Origin: Spirochaetaceae bacterium
GTDB taxonomy: Bacteria; Spirochaetota; Spirochaetia; Treponematales; Breznakiellaceae
Assembly (NCBI GenBank): GCA_031284085.1
Contig: JAITAM010000012.1
Coordinates: 1 to 8,204 of the forward strand
Direction of reading: 5' to 3'
Length of the DNA stretch: 8,204 nt
Part shown: in pieces, positions 1 through 5,710 of the stretch
Layout of the letters: each line of letters opens with the position of its first letter
How positions within the stretch are numbered: the stretch's first letter is position 1
The notes under the pieces: generated by a model
The model's input: the letters and a program-made list of their open reading frames with translations, nothing else
Database searches by the model: none
What the model was told of the DNA's origin: nothing
Made by a program: the position numbers and the translations under genes

Positions 1-159
1 CTGTTTAGAAGGCTGTTAAACGTTGAGTTCAGGCGCTTTCTTTGTACAGCCCTTCCGATTGTAAAATGAAAAAGAGAAAGTCGTAATGGCTTTGTATTCT
101 TATGTGGTTTTGCGGACTCCGCAAATCCCATTCCCCCAGCTTAACAACTCTCTAAACAG
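1..159. repeat. Inverted-repeat-bounded segment, MITE-like or structured
   Basis: Positions 1-19 (starting CTGTTTAGA) and 141-159 (ending TCTAAACAG) are inverted repeats matching at 16 of 19 positions, with the outer 9 bases perfect. Between them sits a shorter perfect hairpin at 109-125 (TTTGCGGA, one base, TCCGCAAA). No convincing ORF lies inside; the only ATG with a lysine/arginine-rich start (66) stops after six codons. The segment could be a miniature inverted-repeat element or a long folded RNA. The window begins at the first base of the left arm, so a target duplication or a longer repeat cannot be checked. Confidence 0.4.
109..125. repeat. Perfect 8-bp-arm hairpin
   Basis: TTTGCGGA and TCCGCAAA are exact reverse complements separated by one base; in practice the stem would be 6 bp with a 5-base loop. 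Two further G:C pairs follow after one mismatch. No T-run follows on either strand, so it does not look like an intrinsic terminator. It may be part of the fold of the surrounding inverted-repeat segment. Confidence 0.5.
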
Positions 160-165
160 GAGGCA

Positions 166-816
166 GGTCAGACCTCAGACCCGCTGCCTTATAAAGATTT
201 TTCAGACCTTGTTAGAAATTGCAATATAAATATGAAGAGCGTTGAAATGGCAAATACCAAAGCGCAATCAATATCATCCGGCAGAAACAGGGGTTAGACC
301 TCAGAACCGCTGCCTTATAAAGATTTTTCAGACCTTGTTAAAAATTGCAGTGTAAATATGAAGAGCGTTGAAACGGCAAATACCAAAGCGCAATCAGGAT
401 CCTCCGGCAAAAACAGGGGTCAGACCTCAGAACCGCTGCCTTATAAAGATTTTTCAGACCTTGTTAAAAATTGCAATGTAAATATGAAGAGTGTTGAAAT
501 GGCAAACACCAAAGCGCAATCAATATCATCCGGCAAAAACAAGGGTCAGACCTCAGACCTGCTGCCTTATAAAGATTTTTCAGACCTTGTTAGAAGCTAC
601 AATATAAATATGAAGAGCATTGAAATGGCAAACATCAAAGCGCAATCAGGATCATCCGGCAGAAACAAGGGTCAGACCTCAGACCTGTTGCCTTATAAAG
701 ACCTTCCAAACCTTGTTAGAAGCTACAATATAAATATGAAGAGTGTTGAAACGGCAAACACCAAAGCGCAATCAAGATCATCCGGCAGAAACAGGGGTCA
801 GACCTCAGACCCGCTG
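166..816. repeat. 126-bp tandem repeat array, about 5.2 copies
   Basis: The phrase ATGAAGAG recurs at 232, 358, 484, 610 and 736, exactly 126 bp (42 codons) apart. The core GGTCAGACCTCAGA recurs in phase at 166, 292 (with one change), 418, 544, 670 and 796. The array begins at 166, just inside the right arm of the 1-159 inverted repeat, and homology ends at 816. Copies differ by scattered single-base changes and no indels. The unit length is a multiple of three and most units are open in the same frame, so the array could encode a 42-residue repeat protein. The GGTC-A-GACC core is nearly palindromic and matches the REP-like motifs at 861 and 7817-7868. Confidence 0.9.
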
Positions 817-834
817 GCAGCTTTGAGACCGTAA
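358..834 (+). CDS. Possible 42-residue-repeat protein (doubtful)
   Basis: This 158-codon frame runs through the 126-bp array and gives nearly four copies of a 42-residue unit beginning MKSVEMANTKAQS and containing the segment LPYKDFSDLV. It resembles no family I recognise; the composition is hydrophilic, with no membrane segment or signal peptide. The same frame is open from 145 except for one TAG at 295-297, where all other full copies have CAG. One C-to-T change has therefore split an originally longer frame. No Shine-Dalgarno sequence precedes the ATG at 358, and every unit offers an equivalent ATG. The open frame may simply reflect a repeat length divisible by three. It is either a broken repeat protein or non-coding satellite DNA. 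Confidence 0.25.
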   Translation: MKSVETANTKAQSGSSGKNRGQTSEPLPYKDFSDLVKNCNVNMKSVEMANTKAQSISSGKNKGQTSDLLPYKDFSDLVRSYNINMKSIEMANIKAQSGSSGRNKGQTSDLLPYKDLPNLVRSYNINMKSVETANTKAQSRSSGRNRGQTSDPLAALRP

Positions 835-853
835 ATAGGCCGTAGTTGCTCGA

Positions 854-1039
854 TTATGGAAGGGGACAGACCTCTAAATGAAGTAAATGCTTTATAATTA
901 AGGATTTACTCATTTGATTAAGCTCCTTACTCATTTGATTAAGCTCCTTATCCATTTGATTAAGCTCCTTATCCATTTGATTAAGCCCCTTATCCATTTG
1001 ATTAAGCTCCTTATCCAATTGATTAAGCCCCTTATCCAT
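854..1039 (-). CDS. Small heptad-repeat coiled-coil protein (hypothetical)
   Basis: A minus-strand frame of 61 codons starts at the ATG at 1039, nine bases after GGGAG at 1053-1049. It encodes successive seven-residue units of the type [E/G]LNQMDK, then a short non-repeat tail SLIIKHLLHLEVCPLP that reads through the REP-like site at 861. Leucine and methionine occupy the a and d positions throughout, so if translated it would form a continuous helical coiled coil and probably oligomerise. The frame can be extended to a TTG at 1096 with poor ribosome-binding context. Because nearly every 21-bp unit carries its own Shine-Dalgarno-like box and ATG, several start sites are equally plausible. I recognise no family. 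The tail crossing a repeat element suggests the frame may be incidental. Confidence 0.35.
   Translation of the reverse strand: MDKGLNQLDKELNQMDKGLNQMDKELNQMDKELNQMSKELNQMSKSLIIKHLLHLEVCPLP
861..873 (+). repeat. REP-like half site, GGGGACAGACCT type
   Basis: AGGGGACAGACCT lies in the gap between the two tandem arrays. It matches the site at 7857-7869 and differs mainly in one central base from the GGGGTCAGACCT form found in the 126-bp array and, inverted, at 7817 and 7839. The two forms are the arms of an imperfect hairpin near the transposase, so this looks like an isolated arm of the same repeat family. Confidence 0.5.
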
Positions 1040-1054
1040 TTGATTTAGCTCCCT
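908..1054 (-). repeat. 21-bp tandem repeat array, seven units
   Basis: Seven head-to-tail units of exactly 21 bp fill 147 bp. On the plus strand the phrase CATTTGATTAAGC, or a one-base variant, starts at 911, 932, 953, 974, 995, 1016 and 1037. Read on the minus strand each unit is AAGGAG or a G variant, nine bases (CTTAATCAA), then ATG (TTG in one unit) plus three bases. The length is seven codons, giving the peptide unit ELNQMDK with leucine and methionine alternating at spacings of three and four, a perfect coiled-coil heptad. A degenerate eighth unit may follow at 890-907. Confidence 0.95.
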
Positions 1055-1089
1055 GTTTCTGAACGGAAAAAGGCTCTTGAGAAGCCCTC

Positions 1090-1118
1090 TTGTCAAAGAT
1101 TGCGCATTGTGCTATAAA
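1090..1118 (+). promoter_or_regulatory. Sigma70-type promoter for the 224-aa gene
   Basis: TTGTCA at 1090-1095 and TATAAA at 1113-1118 each match consensus at five of six positions and are separated by the optimal 17 bp. Transcription would start near 1125, leaving a leader of about 25 nt before the ATG at 1151. This is the best promoter match I found in the window. Confidence 0.6.
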
Positions 1119-1136
1119 AAGATAAACTTTAATGCC

Positions 1137-1143
1137 GAGGAGG
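1137..1143 (+). promoter_or_regulatory. Strong ribosome binding site, fixes start at 1151
   Basis: GAGGAGG lies seven bases before the ATG at 1151, which settles the start of the 224-aa gene. Confidence 0.75.
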
Positions 1144-1150
1144 TTCTTTT

Positions 1151-1825
1151 ATGGCTAAGAGTTCTTATTTCCTACCCAGTACGGATGCCGGGTTCGACGC
1201 TTTTTTTAACAATTTGCACAATCAGGTAACACGGAACACATCGGGGCAAAACCAACTGTGGACAAACATTCCGGCAGAGGAGGTTGTTGCCCTCAATGCC
1301 GCTTATGGTGCGTGGCATACGGCCTATGAGGCGACGTTTGAGCCGCATACCCCCGGCGTTACCGCAGCTAAGAACGAGGCTCGTGCCGCAGCAAAAAAGG
1401 CGCTGAGCGATTTCAAACACCGCTTCATCGACCGCAACCCGCAGATAACGCCTCAGCAGCTCGTTGATCTTGGACTGCATGGACGCAACCCGCCCAGCCC
1501 GAACCCCAAGCCGGAAGGTATTCCCGATGTGGAAGTAAGCACTCCCGGCCCCCGCGTTATTTATATCCGCTTCCGCTCTCTCTCCGCCGCGCGCTGGGGT
1601 AAGCCCGCTCATGTGCATGGAATGGAGTGCCTCTGGGTCATTGCGGACACGCCGCCTGCGGTAATCGGCGACCTTTTGCACTCAGCCTTTGCCACCAAAA
1701 ACCCGCTGGAACTGGTTTTTGATGAAAACCAGCGCGGCAAGAAGATTTACTTTGCGGTGCGCTGGGAAACCGGTGCGGTTTTGAAGGGCGACTGGAGCGC
1801 CATCTTCAGTGCTGTCATCCCGTAA
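1151..1825 (+). CDS. Conserved-looking hypothetical protein, 224 aa
   Basis: The start is an ATG behind GAGGAGG and a good promoter. No signal peptide or membrane helix is visible, so it is probably cytoplasmic. Residues 1-110 look helical: an aromatic-rich start (FDAFFNNLHNQV), then PAEEVVALNAAYGAWHTAY and an alanine-rich helix at 72-90, followed by a short segment ITPQQLVDLGL. Residues 112-135 form a proline-rich linker. Residues 136-224 look like a beta-sandwich, with alternating hydrophobics (VIYIRFRSL, ECLWVIADT, IYFAVRWE) and an ending GDWSAIFSAVIP. That ending recalls fibronectin type III-like folds. From memory the layout matches a recurrent uncharacterised bacterial family, but I cannot name it. 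Visibly richer in G+C than the methyltransferase 70 bp downstream, with which it could share a transcript. Confidence 0.8.
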   Translation: MAKSSYFLPSTDAGFDAFFNNLHNQVTRNTSGQNQLWTNIPAEEVVALNAAYGAWHTAYEATFEPHTPGVTAAKNEARAAAKKALSDFKHRFIDRNPQITPQQLVDLGLHGRNPPSPNPKPEGIPDVEVSTPGPRVIYIRFRSLSAARWGKPAHVHGMECLWVIADTPPAVIGDLLHSAFATKNPLELVFDENQRGKKIYFAVRWETGAVLKGDWSAIFSAVIP

Positions 1826-1882
1826 CGGGTAGGCGGCGGCGGGAGGAGGCTTAGCGCCTTGACCTTACCGCTGCCTGAACAC

Positions 1883-1888
1883 AGGAGG
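1883..1888 (+). promoter_or_regulatory. Ribosome binding site supporting a GTG start
   Basis: AGGAGG sits seven bases before the GTG at 1896. The next in-frame ATG at 1914 has no comparable site, so the GTG is preferred for the methyltransferase. Confidence 0.7.
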
Positions 1889-1895
1889 GGGGCAG

Positions 1896-2879
1896 GTGGA
1901 AAAACTTGAGGCAATGGATAGGGGTTTATTGTTTGATCAGTACACGGTTAAAGAATATTACGATAAAAATGCTGACGCAGTGGTATTGGAAGGCGACACA
2001 TTCGATATGTTACAACAATTACCGAATGATATTTTTAAGTTAATTGTTTCATCACCGCCTTATAACATAGGAAAAGTTTATGAAAAAGAAATAAGTTTGG
2101 AAGAATATATAACATGGCAGGAAAAGATAATTACTGAACTGTATAGAACTTGCCATACTAGCGGGAGTATTGTGTGGCAAGTCGGGAATTATGTTTCTCA
2201 AGGAGAGGTGTTTCCATTAGATATTTATTTCTATCCTTTGTTTAAGAGGCTGGGATTAAAATTAAGAAATAGAATTATTTGGCATTTCGGCCACGGCTTA
2301 CACGCTTCTAAACGATTCTCAGGAAGATATGAAGTATTGCTGTGGTTTACAAAAAGCGATGAATATACTTTTAATCTCGATGCCGTCCGAGTGCCGTCAA
2401 AATATCCGGGAAAACGAAACTACAAAGGGAATAATATCGGTAAGCCGAGCGGAAATCCTCTGGGCAAAAATCCATCGGACTTTTGGGAACTAATTGCGGA
2501 GGAATGGGATAGCGGAATAATTGATATTCCAAATGTTAAATCAAACCACCCTGAAAAAACAGAACACCCCTGTTCTTTTCCTGTTGAACTAATCGAAAGA
2601 TGTGTGCTGGCGTTTACTGATGAAAACGATCTTGTATTGGATCCTTTCGGCGGCGTTGGTTCATCGTTAATCGCCGCATTGAAACAAAAAAGACGGGGAA
2701 TAATTATTGATAAAGAGAAAAAATATATAGATATAACAAAAGAGCGCATTGCTAAACTTGCAGACGGATCGTTAAAAATGCGAAAAATAGGCACGCCCCT
2801 GTTTGAGCCAACCGGCAGAGAAAAAATATCACAGGTCCCAGCGGAATGGATAAGCAGCAACGCGGAGACTTTACTATGA
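1896..2879 (+). CDS. Beta-class site-specific DNA methyltransferase
   Basis: This 327-aa enzyme should transfer a methyl group from S-adenosylmethionine to an exocyclic amine (adenine N6 or cytosine N4) at a specific DNA site. Catalytic motif IV is SSPPYNIG at residues 52-59. The AdoMet-binding motif I comes later, DPFGGVGSS at 249-257, preceded by HPCSFPVELIERCVLAFT and followed by GIIIDKEKKYIDITKERI. The order IV, target-recognition region (about 90-220), then I defines the beta class of PF01555-type enzymes. SPPY occurs in both N4-cytosine and N6-adenine enzymes, so the modified base is open. Length is normal and all core motifs are intact. The gene is markedly more AT-rich than its upstream neighbour, suggesting acquisition. 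No endonuclease gene lies beside it; its TGA overlaps an ATG (ATGA at 2876) that opens only four codons. Confidence 0.92.
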   Translation: MEKLEAMDRGLLFDQYTVKEYYDKNADAVVLEGDTFDMLQQLPNDIFKLIVSSPPYNIGKVYEKEISLEEYITWQEKIITELYRTCHTSGSIVWQVGNYVSQGEVFPLDIYFYPLFKRLGLKLRNRIIWHFGHGLHASKRFSGRYEVLLWFTKSDEYTFNLDAVRVPSKYPGKRNYKGNNIGKPSGNPLGKNPSDFWELIAEEWDSGIIDIPNVKSNHPEKTEHPCSFPVELIERCVLAFTDENDLVLDPFGGVGSSLIAALKQKRRGIIIDKEKKYIDITKERIAKLADGSLKMRKIGTPLFEPTGREKISQVPAEWISSNAETLL

Positions 2880-3067
2880 AAATCGCTTAATACCTTCGCT
2901 TTCGCCTCGTGGTTTGGCTTGAAAATCCAACTATTTTGCTTCAAATAAAGAGAAACAGCGGATCATAATTTCTGGTTGGGCATATAATTCTTTTCAAAAT
3001 GAATATCAATAGTATGATTGATTATATAACAGCTTAGGAATAAGTGCTTTTATCTATCGGGGATGCG

Positions 3068-3093
3068 GCTGCCTTAACTAGTTAGCAGGCAAC
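3068..3093. terminator. Imperfect stem-loop between convergent genes
   Basis: GCTGCCT (3068-3074) pairs with AGGCAAC (3087-3093) with one mismatch, enclosing the perfect 10-bp palindrome TAACTAGTTA. It lies between the convergent methyltransferase and SIMPL genes, where a shared terminator would be expected, but no T-run follows on either strand. The rest of 2880-3170 shows no convincing gene. Confidence 0.25.
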
Positions 3094-3170
3094 CATGAGC
3101 GTTTCTGCTGTTCGATGGGTCTTGTGTCCGGCTCGCCGTTAAATTTGCCAATGGATTTGAGCTGTTTTAT

Positions 3171-3887
3171 TTATTCAAGAAGGAATTCCACGAGAATTTG
3201 GCTGGTAATTTCCAATTCGCCCGTTGGCAGTACGGTTGTCCCTGATAGATCAGCAGCGGCGCTTTGGGCGGCTGCCTGATTATACAGACTGTTGCTCATT
3301 ACAGGAACCTGCGGGCTTCCCATTTCAGTAATGCTGCTGGTTTTTACTATGCTAAGCCCGGAAAGCTGCGCGTATTGCAGCGCTTTTTCCATTGCTTTTT
3401 GATAGGCAAGTTCCCTCGAACGTATAAATAAATCTCTCGTATCTTTAATGCTAAAACTAATTTCATTCAAAACGATACTGTCGATTTCTGTCATTTTATC
3501 CAATAAGCGCGGGGCTTTTGCGTTGTCCTTCTGTATATCATTTATTGAAAATGTTATGGTTTGTTCCGCCCTCCGGCCTATCAAAATTCTCTTATTATCT
3601 TGCCATTCATATTCTTGATTAAATCTTAATGAAGATGTGGCGGTATTTTTTTCTTCTATTCCTTCTTCCTTTAGTATTTCCAGCGCCCGCCTAACCATTA
3701 GGGCTACTTTTTCGTGCGCCTCTCGAATTGTTGGGGCAACGTTGCTTAACGAGATACTCAGTTGAAGTGTATCGGGCTGCGCCAACACGCTGCCAAGACC
3801 GATAACGGATATTGTACTCTGCTTATTGTCTTTTGCGCATCCTAAAAACAGGACGAACAATAAAAAAACGACTGCTCTTTGTTTCAC
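3171..3887 (-). CDS. SIMPL-domain (DUF541) putative lipoprotein
   Basis: This 238-aa protein belongs to the SIMPL/DUF541 family (PF04402), exported proteins of poorly defined role that include BP26/Omp28-type antigens. The first 16 residues are a hydrophobic signal ending LFLGC; Cys17 fits a relaxed spirochaete lipobox, so the mature protein is probably membrane-anchored. The domain starts at STISVIGLGSVLAQPDTLQLSISLS and continues through a helix (REAHEKVALMVRRALEIL), the segment IEEKNTATSSLRFNQEYEW and a second helix in which a run ARSREL-like (RELAYQKAMEKALQYAQLSGL) is typical of the family. The C-terminus LEITSQILVEFLLE is a usual end strand. The start is GTG at 3887, seven bases after AAGGA (3899-3895). 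It is transcribed divergently from the ABC operon and alone on its strand here. Confidence 0.85.
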   Translation of the reverse strand: MKQRAVVFLLFVLFLGCAKDNKQSTISVIGLGSVLAQPDTLQLSISLSNVAPTIREAHEKVALMVRRALEILKEEGIEEKNTATSSLRFNQEYEWQDNKRILIGRRAEQTITFSINDIQKDNAKAPRLLDKMTEIDSIVLNEISFSIKDTRDLFIRSRELAYQKAMEKALQYAQLSGLSIVKTSSITEMGSPQVPVMSNSLYNQAAAQSAAADLSGTTVLPTGELEITSQILVEFLLE

Positions 3888-3911
3888 GGCACCATCCTTA
3901 CAGGTATTGTT

Positions 3912-4028
3912 TTATCCTATTTTTATTATTTCTTCAAGTGTTTTTATAATCTCCAGCCGGCTCTTTGCGCCTAAATCAAGAAGCGGCCTGAGAAAAACAA
4001 TGCGGCAGCTTTCTTTTCTTATATACAT
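3912..4028 (-). other. Short coding-like stretch upstream of the SIMPL gene
   Basis: On the minus strand an ATG at 4028 opens 38 codons ending at TAA 3914-3912: CRIVFLRPLLDLGAKSRLEI is followed by IKTLEEIIKIG. The frame is open back to 4103. The amphipathic, protein-like composition and its position 24 nt before the SIMPL start suggest a small leading gene or the worn 3' end of a lost one. No good Shine-Dalgarno precedes the ATG, and the frame overlaps the presumed promoter region of the divergent operon. I do not recognise it. Confidence 0.25.
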
Positions 4029-4033
4029 AGATA

Positions 4034-4063
4034 TTGACTCTAGAAACTTTGTGTGTTTAGATT
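4034..4063 (+). promoter_or_regulatory. Candidate promoter of the transporter operon
   Basis: TTGACT at 4034-4039 (five of six matches to -35) is followed after 18 bp by TAGATT at 4058-4063 (four of six to -10). A second weaker pair is TTGAAT at 4062-4067 with TATGTT at 4086-4091. Both lie in the AT-rich stretch ahead of the binding-protein gene. Confidence 0.35.
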
Positions 4064-4081
4064 GAATGAAACCATACAAAA

Positions 4082-4100
4082 TTACTATGTTATGTAGTAA
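4082..4100. promoter_or_regulatory. Dyad TTACTA-N7-TAGTAA, possible operator
   Basis: TTACTA (4082-4087) and TAGTAA (4095-4100) are perfect inverted repeats around seven bases. The dyad ends five bases before the Shine-Dalgarno of the first operon gene and overlaps the weaker -10-like TATGTT. A repressor site or a small 5'-leader hairpin are both possible; no regulator gene is in the window. Confidence 0.35.
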
Positions 4101-4105
4101 CGTCT

Positions 4106-4111
4106 AGGAGG
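4106..4111 (+). promoter_or_regulatory. Ribosome binding site fixing the start at 4119
   Basis: AGGAGG is seven bases before the ATG at 4119 and only one base before the in-frame TTG at 4113. The ATG is therefore the start of the binding protein. Confidence 0.8.
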
Positions 4112-4118
4112 ATTGTGT

Positions 4119-4916
4119 ATGAAAAGATATGTTCTTGCGCTGGGCTTGACCCTTTTGGCTCTTTCTTCTCTGTTTGCGAGGGGCAGCAGCGATAAAAAGG
4201 GCGGCAGCACAGAGATTATTAACGTCGGTACTATGGGAACTTATGAGCCTTTTTCTTTAGTAGAGCCGGATGGAAAGGTTACCGGCTATGATATTGAGGT
4301 GCTAAGGCTCCTTGAGACGGTTGATCCGAGTCTCCACTTTGAATTCCACGCCGGGCCGTGGGATTCTCTTTTCCCGGGACTTGATTCAGACCGTTATCAG
4401 CTTATTGCCAATCAGATTGTAAGTACTCCGGAGCGAGTGGCTAAGTATGCCCTCACCCACCAATCTTACCATCAAAGCACGAGTCAGCTTATTGCGAAAA
4501 AAGGGCGTACAGATATTCAAGGCTTGGAAACTCTTCAAGGCAAGCGAATCGGTACGACGGTGGGCGACAATTATACCCGTTATCTTGAAGAATGGAATAA
4601 AGAACACGGGAATACTCTTACCATTGTGTACTATGAAGAGGATATTACCACAGTGCTTCAAGACATTGTCAACGGCCGTATAGACGCCACCTTGAATGAT
4701 CCGGTTATGGCTCGTGCCAAAGCAATCGCGCAGGGACTGGAAATAGAGCCTGTGGGAGAGCGTATTGAAGAACAGTCCATCATTTTTATCGCAAAGCAAG
4801 ACGCTGCTGGTACAACATTGAAGGATAAACTGGATGCGGCTTTAGCAAAGGTTCACGCCGACGGCCGTTTGAGCGCTCTTTCGGCTCAATGGTTCGGAGC
4901 CGACTATACAAGATAG
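4119..4916 (+). CDS. Amino-acid-type ABC transporter substrate-binding protein
   Basis: This 265-aa family 3 solute-binding protein (PF00497) should capture a small polar ligand in the periplasm and deliver it to the permease encoded next. Residues 1-20 are a signal peptide with a hydrophobic core and a likely cleavage after SLFA; there is no lipobox cysteine, so it is probably soluble. The mature protein opens with the family's EIINVGTMGTYEPFS and GKVTGYDIEVLRLL. Arg106 in STPERVAKY and Asp194 in TLNDPVM occupy the places where HisJ-type proteins bind the carboxylate and amino groups of an alpha-amino acid, which supports an amino-acid-like ligand. Hinge segments GKRIGTTVGDNYTRYLEE and IVNGRIDATLND are intact, and length is normal. 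It is first in a five-gene operon. The exact ligand cannot be read from sequence. Confidence 0.93.
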   Translation: MKRYVLALGLTLLALSSLFARGSSDKKGGSTEIINVGTMGTYEPFSLVEPDGKVTGYDIEVLRLLETVDPSLHFEFHAGPWDSLFPGLDSDRYQLIANQIVSTPERVAKYALTHQSYHQSTSQLIAKKGRTDIQGLETLQGKRIGTTVGDNYTRYLEEWNKEHGNTLTIVYYEEDITTVLQDIVNGRIDATLNDPVMARAKAIAQGLEIEPVGERIEEQSIIFIAKQDAAGTTLKDKLDAALAKVHADGRLSALSAQWFGADYTR

Positions 4917-4981
4917 TCAGGTATGATAGGCAGGGTCGTTTATGACTGGTTTGAAGAACTACGGGGAAGCGCTGTCTTTAT

Positions 4982-5710
4982 TTGATAAACGTGATAAAAC
5001 GAAGCATTCTTGATTTTGATTTTATGATCCGCTCAATTCCGCGTATTGCTCAAGGGATTCCGGTCTCATTGGCAATCGCGGGCATAGCCTTTTTCTTTGG
5101 AGCGTTTATCGGTTTGGGGATTGCTCTAATTAAGATCAAACGAATACCGGCGCTTCTCCAAATTGCCGGAGTTTACACCTCTTTCATGCGCGGCACACCC
5201 CTTTTAGCTCAGATCTTTCTCTGTTACTACGGTATCCCTCTGGTTTTACGCTATCTTAATGCCATTTATGCGTGGGAACTCGATATTTCTTCTATACCGG
5301 CGATTGTTTTCATGTACTTCTGTTTCTCTCTCAACGTAGGAGCTTACCTTTCCGAATCTATTCGGGCAGCGTTGTTGTCTGTCCCTCGCGGGCAGATCGA
5401 GGCAGCCTCCTCATTAGGCATGACTGATTTCCAAGCTTTCTTGCGAATAATCTTACCGCAAGCTGCCCTTGTAGCCCTGCCTAATATGGGGAATACTTTT
5501 ATCGCACTGCTCAAAGATACTTCTCTGGCTTTTGCTGCATCGGTGCCTGAGATCATTGGTCAGGCAAAGATCACCGCCGCACGTTCTTCTAACTTTCTTG
5601 AAGCTTACCTTGTAGCGGCTCTGTTGTACTGGATCATCTGCATTGCCCTAGAACGGATTTTAACTCTCCTTGAGCGCCGGCTCCGCCGCCATGAAAAGAA
5701 GGCTCTATGA
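4982..5710 (+). CDS. Amino-acid-type ABC transporter permease
   Basis: This inner-membrane subunit (up to 242 aa, HisM/GlnP type, PF00528) forms the channel. Hydrophobic segments lie at about 25-50, 57-90, 105-125, 163-192 and 206-226. The cytoplasmic EAA loop that docks on the ATPase is clear at 137-160 (GQIEAASSLGMTDFQAFLRI, then ILPQ), and the RGTPLLAQ motif is at 70-77. The start is uncertain: TTG at 4982 and GTG at 4991 both retain the conserved N-terminal LDFDFM but lack a well-placed Shine-Dalgarno, while ATG at 5024 would remove part of it. The gap after the binding protein is 65 nt, longer than elsewhere in the operon. The 3' end overlaps the ATPase start as ATGA. Only one permease is present, so it probably works as a homodimer. 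Confidence 0.92.
   Translation: MINVIKRSILDFDFMIRSIPRIAQGIPVSLAIAGIAFFFGAFIGLGIALIKIKRIPALLQIAGVYTSFMRGTPLLAQIFLCYYGIPLVLRYLNAIYAWELDISSIPAIVFMYFCFSLNVGAYLSESIRAALLSVPRGQIEAASSLGMTDFQAFLRIILPQAALVALPNMGNTFIALLKDTSLAFAASVPEIIGQAKITAARSSNFLEAYLVAALLYWIICIALERILTLLERRLRRHEKKAL

Noticed and set aside
166..816. CRISPR array
   Set aside because: The 126-bp units are contiguous near-identical copies without unique spacers, and no cas genes are present.
1172..1681. 169-codon minus-strand ORF inside the 224-aa gene
   Set aside because: It is antisense to a gene with a clear promoter and ribosome binding site, and its translation is arginine- and glycine-rich with no domain character, as expected for the reverse of a GC-rich gene.
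1826..1895. Terminator between the 224-aa gene and the methyltransferase
   Set aside because: GC-rich short complementary stretches (such as AGGC / GCCT) exist but form only weak stems and no T-run follows, so co-transcription remains possible.
2420..2944. 174-codon minus-strand ORF over the end of the methyltransferase
   Set aside because: It covers the region encoding motif I of the methyltransferase; the serine-rich translation is a shadow of the plus-strand coding sequence.
3078..3170. Thirty sense codons in frame after the SIMPL stop, possible C-terminal extension or readthrough
   Set aside because: The SIMPL protein already ends in a family-typical final strand, and a run of 30 open codons in one frame is not improbable. 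No recoding signal is visible.
3826..4065. 79-codon plus-strand ORF overlapping the SIMPL start and the intergenic region
   Set aside because: It is antisense to the SIMPL N-terminus for its first third, has no ribosome binding site and no recognisable composition, and conflicts with the well-supported minus-strand gene.
4942..5013. 23-codon ORF (MTGLKNYGEALSLF...) between the binding protein and permease genes, possibly the true permease start with a frameshift
   Set aside because: It is out of frame with the permease, has only a weak ribosome binding site, and the permease frame already contains the conserved N-terminus. It is more likely chance.
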